NCBI GenBank assembly: GCA_000708835.1
Contig: DF237196.1
Span: 1-64,000 of the forward strand
From: Klebsormidium nitens
Lineage: Eukaryota; Streptophyta; Klebsormidiophyceae; Klebsormidiales; Klebsormidiaceae
Length of the DNA: 64,000 bases
Reading direction: 5' to 3'
Shown: positions 20,401-31,904 of the stretch, piece by piece
Layout of the letters: every line of letters begins with the position of its first letter
Position numbering within the stretch: position 1 is the stretch's first letter
Notes under the pieces: generated by a model
Seen by the model: only the letters and a program-made list of their open reading frames with translations
Databases searched by the model: none
What the model was told of the DNA's origin: nothing
Program-made: the position numbers and the translations under genes

Positions 20401-23400
20401 CGTCTCGTTCGGCCGGTTCGCAGGCTGTGAGAAGTCCAGGTGGAAATTGAACTTCTTCTGACCCTTGTAGGAGGCTATGATGGACTTCGCAAAGATCCTC
20501 TCCATGTTATCTGCGCCTTCTCTTGCTGCGCGCTCCTCCGCGATCTTGACAAGCAGGTATGGCAGCATCCGCGCGAAGGCCGTTTTCCCTACACCCCTCT
20601 GCCCCATGAACACCTCGTAGGTATAGTCGCGGTTACCTGTCTCTTCCTGCAAACGAATGAGAAGTTTCGAGCAGATTTACTTGACGGAGCCCTCCATGTG
20701 GAGGCAGGAGGACTGCTATGCTTGTGTGGAGGTAGTAAGACTGCTATGCTTATGTAGTATCCATGGGAGCAAAAGCCCCAAACCTGTCAACCGTCGCGGA
20801 AGAGCACCAGGTCAAAGTTGACTGTTAGGCCTTGAGACATGCTAGACCAATCTACCTGAATCTGGGGCCATCAAGAATTGGCACTTAGACACCAGGCAGT
20901 ATGCTATTCTCATCCTACTCGCGTTCTTAGCAGTTACAAGAGCCTGCACTTTCTACTGAGCGCTTTCTAATCAACCCATGCGCCACAAGCTGTTCCTCCT
21001 GACCACACGCGATGAGGTAAAAACATACGCCCCCATCCTGACGCAAAAGTTGCCCCACTGAAAAAACTCAGCAGCTGCCACGACTGCTCTAAAAGACCAA
21101 CCTGCTGGTACTCCTTCTGGGACTCTTGCGCTTTCTGCCACTTCTGGAACTGGGATTCATAAACCTCCTGTGCCACATCGTCTCTCTCCTCCCAGGGGAA
21201 GAAGCTGCCAACGTTGTTGATGACATCCCCAGTAGTAGGAGTGATCTTCGCTTGCGCCCTCTTGTCTGCGACGCTCTGCAGCTTCTCGAAGTCAATTGCT
21301 TGTAGGCTGAACTCTTGTTGAAGATCAGCAATGTGTTTGTCCAGAGGCGGGGTCACCGCACCCTGACGAGTGATTGGGGAGGACACGGCCACTGCGCACA
21401 ACAAAAGAGACTGTTCAGCAGCGGTGGACTTGAAAAGGCTGCAATGCTAATTTAAAACGCATATGCATATGCACAATGAGTTTAGAACGGACTGAAAGCA
21501 TGACACCAAGCTAAGTGCCTGCCAAATGTGCAACTGAGAAAAGCCAAAAAGCGCCCGAGATTGGGGGTGTGAATTGGCTCTCTACAAACAAGAACTGAGA
21601 GGAGTGTACTGGCTTTCTGCACAGCAAATCAAAGGTGTGAATGGCCTCTCTGCAGCGCAAAGTCCAGGTGTGAACCGGCTCTCTGCGGAGCGCGTGTATC
21701 GGCTCTCTGCGCAGCAAATGAGCGGTCTGAATTGGCTTTCTACGGAGCCGATGCAGCAGAATACTTCTCCTCTGTTCCGACACGGTGATGATTGGTCCCT
21801 TGATGCTTTCTTTCTGCATTAGTTGGAAGAAGCAACTCTACCACCTGGCGAGGAAGCTGGCAACAACTTCTGATCAGCAAAGTCCCTATCCATGCCATCT
21901 TCTCCAAGCTTCCCCGCCGCTACATGCTGAACAACAGTACTGCAATGCTCGAATCACTCATTGTCGAATCGATGGAAACCTCGAGTCCTGATCACCAAGC
22001 GGATTGCTCGAAGGTTAGCCTACTCGTCTGATAGAGGGAGCGCTCACCTGCAGCTTTATCGAAGATCGCATTCCAGCCCAACAACCAGTTCCCTGGCCCT
22101 GGATACTCGCTTTCAAGTCGGTCAAGAAGCTTAGAGCGACCGCCATCGGTCATCCCTCTCCAGCGTTCCAAGGTGAGCTGCTGCTTTGCCAGGTGGTCCA
22201 GCAGGTTCGAGTCAATCTCAGAGTCCACCTCCTGCCAGCTCTTCTTCAAAGCCAGCTCTTTTTCCTGTAGTGGGGCGAAAACAGAGATCAGCACAACAAT
22301 GTGTAGCCCGCTCTTTAGCAGCATAAACACTCAGAGAGGACACAGAGTTGCTCTTACTGCCTGGATACAACTAGCACTGACCAGTCCCACCCTGCACTGC
22401 GGGGATCCCCTTGTCTACGCTCACCTCCTGCGGAGTGGGCCCAGGGTTGCTTTCCACCCCACCCCTCAAGAGAAGTGTTGCTGCACATCAAGAGACCACG
22501 TTCAGGTGCTGAAGGTCTGACGCAGCTAAACTCATCCTGAACCGGCGAGAAACCCCCAAGCAAGTCAGTAGAACTATCACGGCAGGTCAAGGGCCAAGTG
22601 CTCCACAACCACTTGCATAATCAGCCTGCTGCCCTAGAAGTGCTTGCAGACCCAGCGTCGCAACCCAAGTGCCTTACCTATCAGCGAACGGCTCTTGGGC
22701 ATGGACACCCAGTCCATCGTCTTTTCAGACTCCTGCCATGCTGCAAAGGGTGGCGCGCTGGATGCATCTGCCATCAAGAACAAATCAAGTATCAGCGCAG
22801 GTGGCGAAAGACCCACCACGCACCAAAGGCATGAAGAGAGCTTACTGCCCCCAGGTTTGCACAAGAGCGAACAAATCAGACTAGCCCAGCCAGCAGCGCA
22901 CGCTCACCTTCCGCGGCCCCTCCGAGATCTCGCAGCTCCTGCTCGAGTCTCCTAGCCTTGGCTCTCAGGCGGCGCAGCTCCTGGTCTGCTGCCCAAACTG
23001 CAGGAGCATACAGAGCACGTCCGTCTCAATTCTCCACTCAAAAGACCCATTGCTGTGCAGCAGGGAAGCAGCTGAAAGATTGCAGAAAACTCAAGCGCAA
23101 CTCAGAGGAAGGCGCATCGAGTGCTCTCACCAGCGCGATCTGGGTCCACTCGAAAGCACCCTCTGGAGGTTGCATGGGCCCGGCAGGAGTACTTGATGCT
23201 CCCGCCCTCCTTGCCACCTCGGAGGCCCCTCTCTGCGCTGGCGCCGCACGCCTGGCAGCTGAGACTGTGGCTGTCTGGATGACATGGAAAGGGCCCCAAA
23301 AAACGGAGTTGGATCGCATCTTGTAGAGCGATGTGGGATTCAAGCAGGCAACTCACGCTACCGCTGGACAAGACCTTATGCTGAGCAATAAAAGACCTTG

Positions 23401-24193
23401 CAGATGATGGCAGCGTACCAAGGAAGGGGAGGTTCTATCCCAGAAATGAAGGATGCATTCTGGTGCGCGAGAAGCCCTGTTCTGAGATCCTGGAGACAAA
23501 GGTTCGGTACTGGCGTGTACACAGATTGTAAAAGTACATATTACTCAGAATTGCCAATCTTGGTACAACGCTCCTAAACCCCCCTGAGACTCGCTCCACG
23601 CAGGCGCTGCGACACAGTACGACCCCAATGTACTAGCATTGCCTGCCCCGACTAATCGACTGCAGAAGAAAGCGAGCGGCTGGGACGCTGCCATTCTCAC
23701 CTGGTCGTGTTTCTAACCCCGCCCTTGGTTGCTTGCTGTGGCGGCACTCCACACCCCGCTTCGCTCCTGAGGTTCTCCGCTTGCGGCCCTGCAGCCGACC
23801 CCGCACACTGCTCTGCTGCTTCAGCCCCTCCAGGTACGCTTCAGCTGTTTCCGCAACCACTCGGTTGAAACCCTCGTGCAGAAACGGTTCTGCAGCGCCA
23901 AGGAGCCCCTCTAAGCCCCGCTTCGCCACCTGTGAGGCCCCATCCTGGGCGGCCTCTGTCCAGCTGTAGCCCGCTGATCCACACGCTTTCCTGGCCAGCC
24001 CACGCACAATTGCCAGGCTCCTGCGGAAGATGCGCTCCCCCCTGATACTCCCCTGCTTGGCTGTGCTCATGACCAGACGTTTGATGTTTGGGAAGCGAAG
24101 AGCAGCGCCAAGGTCTGGGGGGCTCGAGGCACCAGGTGTGGGCTGAGCCGCTGGCAGTGTGCTTTCCAAGGTGGTCCTGCCTGGTTCCTGCAT
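14473..24193 (-). CDS. Large nuclear-type P-loop NTPase (Crinkler/RHS-like, tentative)
   Basis: Exons in transcript order: 24193-23701, 23274-23131, 22997-22908, 22767-22678, 22480-22425, 22264-22048, 21391-21102, 20646-20325, 20018-19867, 19526-19314, 18911-18532, 18159-17933, 17155-16853, 16532-16308, 15877-15597, then probably 15486-14473. Phases close for the first fifteen; the total is about 1,500 residues. Order of parts: basic N-terminus, a Cys-rich block (SCQACGAS...SCRAHATSRGC), a coiled coil (QELRRLRAKARRLEQELRDL), Walker A GQRGVGKT (exon 8), Walker B CLIVMDEVHALDD across exons 9-10, an NLS-like RKKRKR, then FIVDASRHKQFYG and a highly charged low-complexity tail (PPRRTSRRLANGK). The layout resembles Crinkler/RHS NTPases, but I cannot confirm the family. 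The ATG at 24193 may instead be read through from upstream exons at 24450-25140. Confidence 0.6.
17214..17770. repeat. Intronic minisatellite, about 11 degenerate units of 40-55 bp
   Basis: The unit is roughly GACTAGCCTCGGGTTAAA, GAAAGACTCGTTATCAAGGC, AGGTTACA. Copies are diverged but clear from about 17214 to 17770. The array lies wholly within the NTPase-gene intron 17156-17932. No open frame runs through it. Confidence 0.75.
21570..21755. repeat. Intronic minisatellite, about 5-6 units of 30-40 bp
   Basis: The unit is near GGCTCTCTGCGCAGCAAA followed by a TGTGAAT-like spacer. It repeats at about 21575, 21609, 21643, 21676, 21705 and 21738. It lies in the NTPase-gene intron 21392-22047. 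On the plus strand the copies read as repeated WLSAQQ/RLSAER-like peptides, but there is no start or stop context for a gene. Confidence 0.65.
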
Positions 24194-24449
24194 GAGGAGC
24201 GCCGGCGCTCAGACCAGATAGGCAACAGATTAGAGCGAGGAGTTGTCCCACATACTTTGCAACTCAACTCAGTCCAAGGTGCAGGCTCAGCGTTGAGTTG
24301 CTGTAACTACAGAGTCATGTGTAATTGCACAGCAGAAGGACCCACAATGCATTGGAGTCATGACAGGAAACTTGCTGCCCCCAAATTGTGTATATGAGAA
24401 GAACCGATTGAGTCAAGTTGAACCACATGCTTACCCTGTCCTCAGACTC

Positions 24450-25140
24450 AAACCCGGCATGAGGCCTGCACCTTGCCATGACGAGACAACGTAGGAATAC
24501 GCGTTCCTGCCCCTGCAAAGCCAACAGGGAAGTAAGAGTGAATAGTAAATTGACAGTCGCATGCACCACTTTTCATGCAACTGCCCCTTGACCACGCATG
24601 AAGACTCTGAGGAACAAACACCCAAAACCACGTCCACTTTGAGCTCAACCGCATACTTAAATGACTTTAGAGGCTGCTCAGAACAGCCAAGAGCAGATCA
24701 TAACCTGGCAATCACTAAAGGAAGCAGAAAGTTTGGCATCAGTACCGCAATGCTTATGCTGCTCTTTGGAGCTCCAACAAAATCCCTCTCGTCTTTGCAT
24801 ATGCTGACAGTCGATGCACCGGTCACGTGCCAGTGACTTACATCCTTGAGTAACGGAAACATGCGGCGGAGCCACTCTCTGCCTGACACATTTTACGTCA
24901 ACGATGACTGCATCTAGAGGCAACCAGGTTGCACTTACTTGGTCCACACTCTCAGAAAAGCTTCAGGGATGCGCCACCACAGCAGTCCACAAAACGCCAG
25001 TTTCTGTTCACAACAGGCCGGCCAAGCTGAAACCCTGAGCCACACCAATCTACCCCGCAGCTCCCTGAAGGCCCGCTCGCTCTCAGCTCTGTCAGTGTCA
25101 TTCGACAGCAGGAGGCCAGAACAACAGGGAAGCCGCTAGA
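24450..25140 (-). other. Candidate upstream exons of the NTPase gene
   Basis: Two or three segments look exonic on the minus strand. 25140-24939 reads DRAESERAFRELRGRLVWL and WWRIPEAFLRVWTK before a CCAA|GTAAGT donor. A short segment near 24880 reads REWLRRMFPLLKD before GGAT|GTAAGT. About 24524-24450 reads ERVFLRCLVMARC before ACAG|GTAAGC. Phases could not be joined to the exon at 24193 with confidence. They may be the true 5' part of the NTPase gene or a separate broken gene. Confidence 0.3.
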
Positions 25141-25520
25141 TCAAGAGAGAACTGGCTTTCCCCCATTTTTATACCGGATCCGTGTGTGTCACTGTGTGTG
25201 CCCCGGCCCTTGTCTGGGAAGGAGCTTGTCATTATAATTTATGGCATCATTGCTCTGGTAACGGTATGGCCCGAGCCGCGTTGTAGAACCGTGTAGTCTG
25301 GGACATTTGGTGAACGTTTGGCAAAAACGGGATGTTCCGGCAGAGGCTGACCTTGGTATAGGCGGCTTGATGGCTCCATCGCGTATAAGGTGGCCGTCTG
25401 AACGCCGACTATGCCATTGACGGCCTTCCAAAAGACTTGGCTTTCGCCCAAAGGGGATCGACGGCATTCTGAATTCCGCGGCATTCTGTCATTGCGCCAT
25501 CCCCACTGGTGCGGCAACCC

Positions 25521-26146
25521 AGCCGCCTCTCAGATTTTATGAGGAATCTCTCCAAGTCCGGCAACTGGGAAGTAAGCCATAAGTCAATGACGAAACTTCC
25601 AGTTCGGTATGGAGGATCTGTTCAGGCCTTATGGTGATTTTGAGTCCCCGGGCAGTTCTCACAGGGAAGTACCTAAGATAAAGTGACCGCCACACCCTAA
25701 TGTCACAGGGAGGGCCCGGTTGCTCGCCGGCGGGCGGTGTGCGAGACCCTAATGTTAGTGGACTTGCAGTGTTGGTGGCACCCGTCGCGGACCAGCACCC
25801 CACCCCCTCCAATAAGCGGCGCCGCCCTTATGTACTGCAATCCACACGGTCGCGGCGCGCAATTCTTTGTGGGTCAAAACGGTCGCTTCGGCCGTCCTGC
25901 ACGGTCGATATTAAGCAGTGCACTGCCGATCGGACGGCGCAGATACCTCGCTGTGGATATGTTGCTGAGCGCCGGGCGGCAGCACACCGGATGCACATAT
26001 CCGCGCCGGCGGCAGCCAAATTCTTCATACACTCTATTGAATTTCTCATACTGATTTCGAACTTTTGCCATTGACTTATGGCTTACTTCCCAATTGCCGG
26101 ACTTGGTAAATATGAGAGATTCCTCATAAAATCTGTGAGGCTGGGT
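25521..26146. mobile_element. Foldback inverted repeat (MITE-like)
   Basis: The left arm 25521-25615 and right arm 26046-26146 are inverted copies. Over the best stretch (26069-26106 against 25590-25553) only about one base in 38 differs. The right arm has a 7-base insertion (TAAATAT) and both arms become more diverged at their ends. The spacer of about 430 bp has no supported gene. Such a structure suggests a foldback transposon or MITE, or one end pair of a larger inverted insertion. No clear target-site duplication was seen. Confidence 0.65.
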
Positions 26147-26478
26147 TGGGTGCGGGCCTCACACGGGCCGCGCGCCGCGCGGCCCCAACGTGCACCGCCC
26201 CGGCCGGCACAGTACATATGCCCGCCTGGTACGTCGGACGCCCAACGGCTGACAGGCCCACTGGCGAGCTTCCTGAGTTTCCCGCGAGTTTGGGTCGGGC
26301 GCCTCCACTTTGCAGCCAATTACAAGTGGAATGGAATTCGTAGGGTGAAGCATCATCCAGGTCCTTCACCCGTCCTTCATGAGGTTAAATATTACAGCTT
26401 CTGATGAGTTGAGGTTGAAAGGGTGCGGCTGGCGGGCCGCCGCTAGTGACAGTTTGATACCTATTTTGTTTGGGGCCC

Positions 26479-26688
26479 ATGATGGGTCGATTCATGAGCC
26501 CGATTAAGAAACGAGCTAAGGACTCCCTAGGCAGCATCTCATCTAAAAAAAAGCTAGTTACTTCAACCGTTGGCGTGCTTAAAGTGCTTAAGGGCCTCCC
26601 GGCATGGGCAAGTTTTACCAGTAGTATCTTGGTCATGGGCATGAGTCGAGGAGCCCTGGGTGCTTTCGCCCATGAAATCAACCAATAA
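26479..26688 (+). CDS. Small hypothetical ORF
   Basis: 69 codons from ATG 26479: a Lys-rich N-terminal part (PIKKRAKDSLG, SSKKKLVTST) followed by a weakly hydrophobic C-terminal half (PAWASFTSSILVMGMSRGALGAF). I do not recognise it. It lies between the foldback repeat and the MYND pseudogene, a region with no other supported gene, so it could be a chance frame. Confidence 0.2.
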   Translation: MMGRFMSPIKKRAKDSLGSISSKKKLVTSTVGVLKVLKGLPAWASFTSSILVMGMSRGALGAFAHEINQ

Positions 26689-27034
26689 CTACATCATTAA
26701 GACTGACAAGTTGCAAATGTTCGAGTCATTCTAGTAACAAATGGAAAGGTCACGAAATCAGTCTCAATCGACTCTACGAACAATCCCAAGAATTCGTATG
26801 AGTACACGAAACACACGGGTTTCTACCTTTGTGTCTCCCATTGGTGTTACTAATAAGTTATCTATTTGACTGGTTGGGGCCTGATAGAATTGAGTAAGGA
26901 AGAACTTTGAGCGGCTCATTAGAGCCATTGCTACCGAGACTGACTCCGCAGGTTAGTGCAAAATAAGCTTGTTACATACGCAGGACAAATTTCCACGAAC
27001 ATCTAATTCCTCCCTCGAATCACACTTTTGTACC

Positions 27035-27900
27035 TCACTTCGCGGCACAGCGCAACCTTATTTCCGGTCACTCGCGAAGAGCATGGCCCCCTCGAGCACT
27101 GACCGTATGGCCTGGATGGCGCGCAACACGTCAGCCTTCTTCCTGGGCTGGAGAAGAGCCGCCACCTTGTCCGGCCGCACCTGCGACCCACCTCCCGCTG
27201 ACGTCAGCAGGGCCAAGCCGTCCTTCGATCAGGGGGTTGCACCACAGCTGCAGACGCTCCGCCCCCGCCGTCCCGCTCCTTCACATGTGCTCGTCCATCA
27301 CCTCGCCAACGACTTTCATGGTGCTCTGCAACGTTGGACTCAAGGTCCGCGCCTCAGGACTCGCCACGAGCTCCTTGAATCTTTTCTGCATCCTTCTCGC
27401 AAGTCTACTCCGAACCCCCGAACTGGTCCCTAAGCACTGGCCGTAGATCGCCACCCAGGCTGGTTTGACAGCACTCCGGCGGTAGTTCTGCGACGTCGTG
27501 CAAGCGCTGCCACGTCAGCACAGCCAGGAGCCACTCCACAAGCTCGTTTCTCTGCTTTTCGTTCCATTCTCTAAACTCGCCGTTCCTCGGCGCCAACTCA
27601 ACCGCTGTCAGCATGTTTGCAGAGCACTCGCACATCGCTTCGTTCGCTAAAGTACCGGGGCTGGTCGTATCCCTGAAGGGGCCACGCTTTCAACAGTCCC
27701 GCAAGCAGGCTCACTCGAACTGCTCCCTGCCCGAAGTCGTCTCTTGCTAGCAACTCCGAAAGCAGGTCCAAGCAGGTCGATTGAAAGCGCCCCAGATTCC
27801 AGATCCGGTGAGGCAGGTCTCCCCAGTACTGGTGACCATGTTGTTCAGGAAGTGTGAGGCCGCTGTTGCAGGGCGGCACTGCAACGATTTTGATGTCTGC
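27035..27900 (-). pseudogene. Degenerate inverted copy of the MYND-gene helical region
   Basis: The minus strand matches part of the MYND gene (about 59.78-60.61 kb) closely but with several frame changes. Recognisable pieces are DLLSELLARDDFGQGAVRVSLLAGLLKAWP, read at 27.66-27.8 kb, and MCECSANMLTAVEL, then GEFREWNEKQRNELVEWLL, read at 27.5-27.63 kb in another frame. The plus strand at 27.05-27.24 kb mirrors the CRD / VLEGATRVNGDK / APQVRPDKVAALL region. No ORF spans it and the 5' and MYND parts are absent. It is an unprocessed partial duplication in opposite orientation about 32 kb from the parent. Alternatively it derives from another member of the same family. Confidence 0.8.
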
Positions 27901-28016
27901 AAGAAGCCGTGGCTTTTTAGAAGGGACCGAAGCTAGGTGGTAAATCAAAAGGAGATAGCGGGCCGCTAGTGAAAAGTCGATTGAACTTCCACACAAACAC
28001 GATGATCGGTTTCTTG

Positions 28017-28066
28017 CATTCAGTCATGTCCGGCATCTGCATTCAGTTATGTCCGGCATCTGCACG
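28017..28066. repeat. Short tandem duplication of about 24 bp
   Basis: Two adjacent copies of CATTCAGTYATGTCCGGCAT followed by CTG occur between the MYND pseudogene and the Kelch gene. No function is apparent. Confidence 0.6.
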
Positions 28067-28243
28067 CACAGACACCAGGTCCAGTTTCGAGTTCGACAAG
28101 GCGTTGTCACTGTAGCGCAACAGAGCTCTTCAACGTAAAATCCTAGGTTGACCGTTTACAAGAGATACTCTTCATATCTTTGGAATCATATACACCATTC
28201 TCGAACAGCGCGTCAAACATGTATTGAGAGCTCTTGCAACGGT

Positions 28244-31200
28244 CTACAGGACGGCGACGGCCGGGCAGCTTCGTTTGCAGGAATTGCTCCGCGTCGTCAC
28301 AAATTGCCACCCCGCCTCGGGCGTATACCGCTCCACCTGTGGCAGGAAGGGCGGACAAGTTGGGTTAATGCCAGCAGTGCATCGTTAGAAATGCTTATCT
28401 GCCTTGAAGAGGAGTCAGGCGGCTTCCGGACAATCGAGAAGGAACGGCGTGAAAAGAGAGAAACAGCGGAGAGCGGCGACGTGCAGCGAGCAAACAGGAC
28501 AAAGCGGCTGTGGCACCAAGGCCAAAACAAACCTCCGATTCTCAGTCCACATCAGCAAGTCCAAAGAACCGACCGGAAGACCTTTGGTGAGGCTAAGTAG
28601 CAGGAAAAGCAAGTGCAAGGTTAAGAGCGCCGAGGAGAGCGGGTGTGGAGAATGGCGTATAGAACTCGATCTCCGGATCTCGGGACATTTCGGATCTCAG
28701 GAAACAACCATAGGGGTTCAGATCTGTAATGGGATGGAACCCCCTCTTACAATGTGTGCGAGGTTCATGCGAGTACCCGGTGAAAAGAAATGAACGATCG
28801 GAGCCGTTCGATGCAAACGTAAGGGCTTAGGGTCTTTGTTTTAGTATGGCGGAGTCGTACAGGTGTCGTCGGTGACGGTCGGTCCCGAGATCGGGAACAT
28901 TTCCTGGAGTCAGGAAATTTGTACGCTATTCTCCACACCCGCCCTCCCGAGCGCTTACCGACTCCGCGTCCAGTTCTCCGTCGACGCCGCCGATGAAGTA
29001 GAGCGCGTTGTCGACGACCACCGATGCGCCGGACGCACGCTGCGTGTGCATGGGGGGGACCTGAAGAGCAACAGGGAGTTACGATTTGTCAGCAGCGGTT
29101 AGAAGCTCCTAAATCTAGCGATTTTTGGCTGGGGCGTTTCAACGAAAGGACAACTCTAGGATTCAAAACCTTCCAACGGTTGAAAACTGTTTCCAGAAAC
29201 CCGCTGCGCGTTGAGTGACGGTGGTTGGAATACCTTTACAAGGAAACGCTAGGTCGCCGATAAAAGCTCCTGGCGATCCATTCTCCCTCCGACACGAAGA
29301 TCTGTTATAAAGCAATCTGCCCTCCTCGCGTCTTAGACTACCCAAACGAGTGCAGGAGCTTTTTCCCAGACGTCTGCTTTAGCATCAATGGACTGCTGCC
29401 TTTTATCAACGGCGGATTCATATTCGAATCAACCACGGAGAGTGGACTTAGAAATCGATTCCGCTGGACCTTAAACAACCCAGTCCGCAATATGAGCCCG
29501 CTCGGCACTCCTTCAAAGCAGTAACAAAGCGAACGTGTCCTCTTTTGAAAAGCAAGCCAAAAAGACCCGGAAGATAGAGCTGAAAGCGAATCCCGGGGAC
29601 AGAGTGATATTGAACGGACAGGACACACCGAGTGATCAAGCAGGGCTGTCAAAACTTCGGCTGCCTATCGCCGTTGAAACGGAAGTACCAATCTTATCCG
29701 AGTCGTCTCCCTCGACGTCGTAGAGGCAATGTACCCTCAGCCACTCACCAGCTTCCACGTGTTCATGCGCGGCTCATACGACTCCACAGAATTCAAGACG
29801 AGGTCCCCGTCGAAACCTCCCAAGGCGAACCTGAAGAGAGCAGCCGGGTCAGCCGAATGAACCGCCCTGAAGCCAACACCAACTGATCGTAGCCTGCTAG
29901 TGGCAATCGCATGACAAGATTCAACAACAAAAATGAATCAAGCGGGCAGGGCTTCTATTTTACCAATTCTGCGTCAGAAAGAGCAGGAGAGGGCCGCCAG
30001 CGGCACCCGGAAGGTTGTCAGGCGTCAGTTCGGGGGAACTTCGCTATTGCAGCCGAAAGCGGAAACGCATAGCTTACAGGTTGTTGTTGTACACTGCTGC
30101 GGACAGGCTCCCCCGCTTGGTCGACATGGACGGAGCGCGCACCCAGTAGCCCTCGCGAGGATCGAACCGCTCCATGGTCCTGCGAAGAGGATACGGGTCG
30201 TTGACAGACGTGCTTACACAAGAAGCATAATGGTTACTCGACATATTCAGAAGACACTTCAGAAATGTAGCTCGAAGATGGGGAGTTGTGAACGATGAGT
30301 AAGAGCGATGCAACCAAGCAGCAAAGCAATCAAGAAGCCAGCGTGATTCAACGGGTCAATCAGATACTGTTCAGGTCTATTTATTTTTTTCCCTTCACAG
30401 CTGGACTAGCAGTGTCTCCCACAAAGAACGGCCCGATACGTCCGGGGAGACTGATTCAACGCAATTGCTGTCCTCCCCGCACGGGGAGGATAGCCAGTCT
30501 CCTCGGTCGCCAGAAAAGCGACAGAAACGAGATTCCAGCAATTGCCAATTGGGCGTTCAGGGTACAAGCTGTGTGCAGGCGCCTTACGGAAGAAGTTGCT
30601 GCCCGTCAAAGCCTCCGAGCGCATACAGCGAGCTGTGCATCTCCGCAGCAGCCCCACAGAAGCGCTGCAAGCAAACCGTCCGACAACGTCTTTCAATTCT
30701 GCAATGCGACGTACGCAAGATGGACTATGGAGTACAGGGCAGACTGTCCGGTTCATTTTGACCCACATCTGGCAAAGACGGTACCTCCCGTGCTTCCAAG
30801 TATCCGCTTGAACTTAGTGCAGTAGGACTCGAAGGACCCGGGCAGGTTATGAACGGTTTCATAGAATCCATATTAGCTATCATCCCTGGCTCAGCTTCCA
30901 AACATGTCCCAACCGTTGATTGAAGGGGTGTTGAGCATGCCAAATCTCTTAGGGGCGGAATACGAAAGCGGACGTTCTCAGATTACAAACTTCCGAAACG
31001 CACAGACGACCGCAAGGCGCACACCTCGTCGAGCATGGGCGGCACGGAGAGCCACTTGTCGGCGGCGGGGTCGTACATCTCCACGTCAGCAAAGATGGAA
31101 AAGCTGTCGCTCCCCCCCACGGCGTAGATCTTGCCCTGCACGGCGGCGCCCCCGAGGCCGCGCCGCTTAATCTTCATCTTCGAGAGATTCGCCCACGAGT

Positions 31201-31904
31201 TGCTGGCGCGGTCGTACCGCTCGACTGCACAGTAGTGGCGTTGGAAGATGCAGGTTCAATTGACGGCTATTGGTGGGTGTAAAAAGAAAAGGGTATCCTG
31301 ACAAACGGTGACGAAAGATGCCTGAGACGCTGTGAAGTTTCTATCGGACTTTCCGAGTCACAACGAGTGCTGGCCGAAACAAAAACTTTTAATGAGTAAG
31401 CGCTTCTCGGAACCGTTGTATTTGAGATGGGTTTTGCTGACGTGGAAACGAAAAGCGGGGTCCTTGAAGCGGCGCAGCAAGTTTGCGAGAATCTGAAAGC
31501 GTTGCTAGCTGTCCTTCAAAGGCGCACTCTGCTTCTGAGTAATCGTAACTTCCTAACCGCAACTTCCTACTCGCCAAATAACGCCAACCCCTTTCCTCCC
31601 TGCTGACATCTCAACAACGGCTACAGCCAAATTACAATCTTCGACCCTCACCCGTATCGTAACACAGCTGGCACCCCCGGCCCCCGAACACGTACACCAT
31701 CCCGCCGAGCACTGCCGAAGCCGCATGATAGCGCTCCGCCCACATTGGCGCGACCTCCTCCCACTCGTTCCGGGACGGCCGGTATCGGTCCACCGAGCCG
31801 AGCCACCTTGTGCCGTTCCACCCGCCCATGAGATACACCTCCTGCGGGCGCGGGCGCACGAAGCTGTCAAAGACCAAGGTTTGGACCTCCCCATCAAAAA
31901 TACT
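28244..31904 (-). CDS. Kelch-repeat beta-propeller protein (plant DCD-Kelch-like), 5' end unresolved
   Basis: Exons in transcript order: 31904-31652, 31224-31025, 30664-30588, 30179-30078, 29830-29749, 29060-28959, 28336-28244. All introns are GT-AG and all phases agree, ending at TAG 28244. The product has six Kelch repeats with double-Gly, Tyr and Trp marks: EVYLMGGWNG, VYVFGGRG, IYAVGGSDSF, LYALGGFDGQ, FALGGFDGDL, LYFIGGVDGE. It ends with a blade-closing VERYTPEAGWQF and a Ser/Cys-rich tail. Blade order and wording (MERFDPRE, VESYEPRMNTW) resemble the propeller of plant DCD-domain Kelch proteins of stress and cell-death signalling. The DCD domain and start codon are not identified upstream; SFVRPRPQE precedes the first blade. 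Likely a protein-interaction scaffold. Confidence 0.85.
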
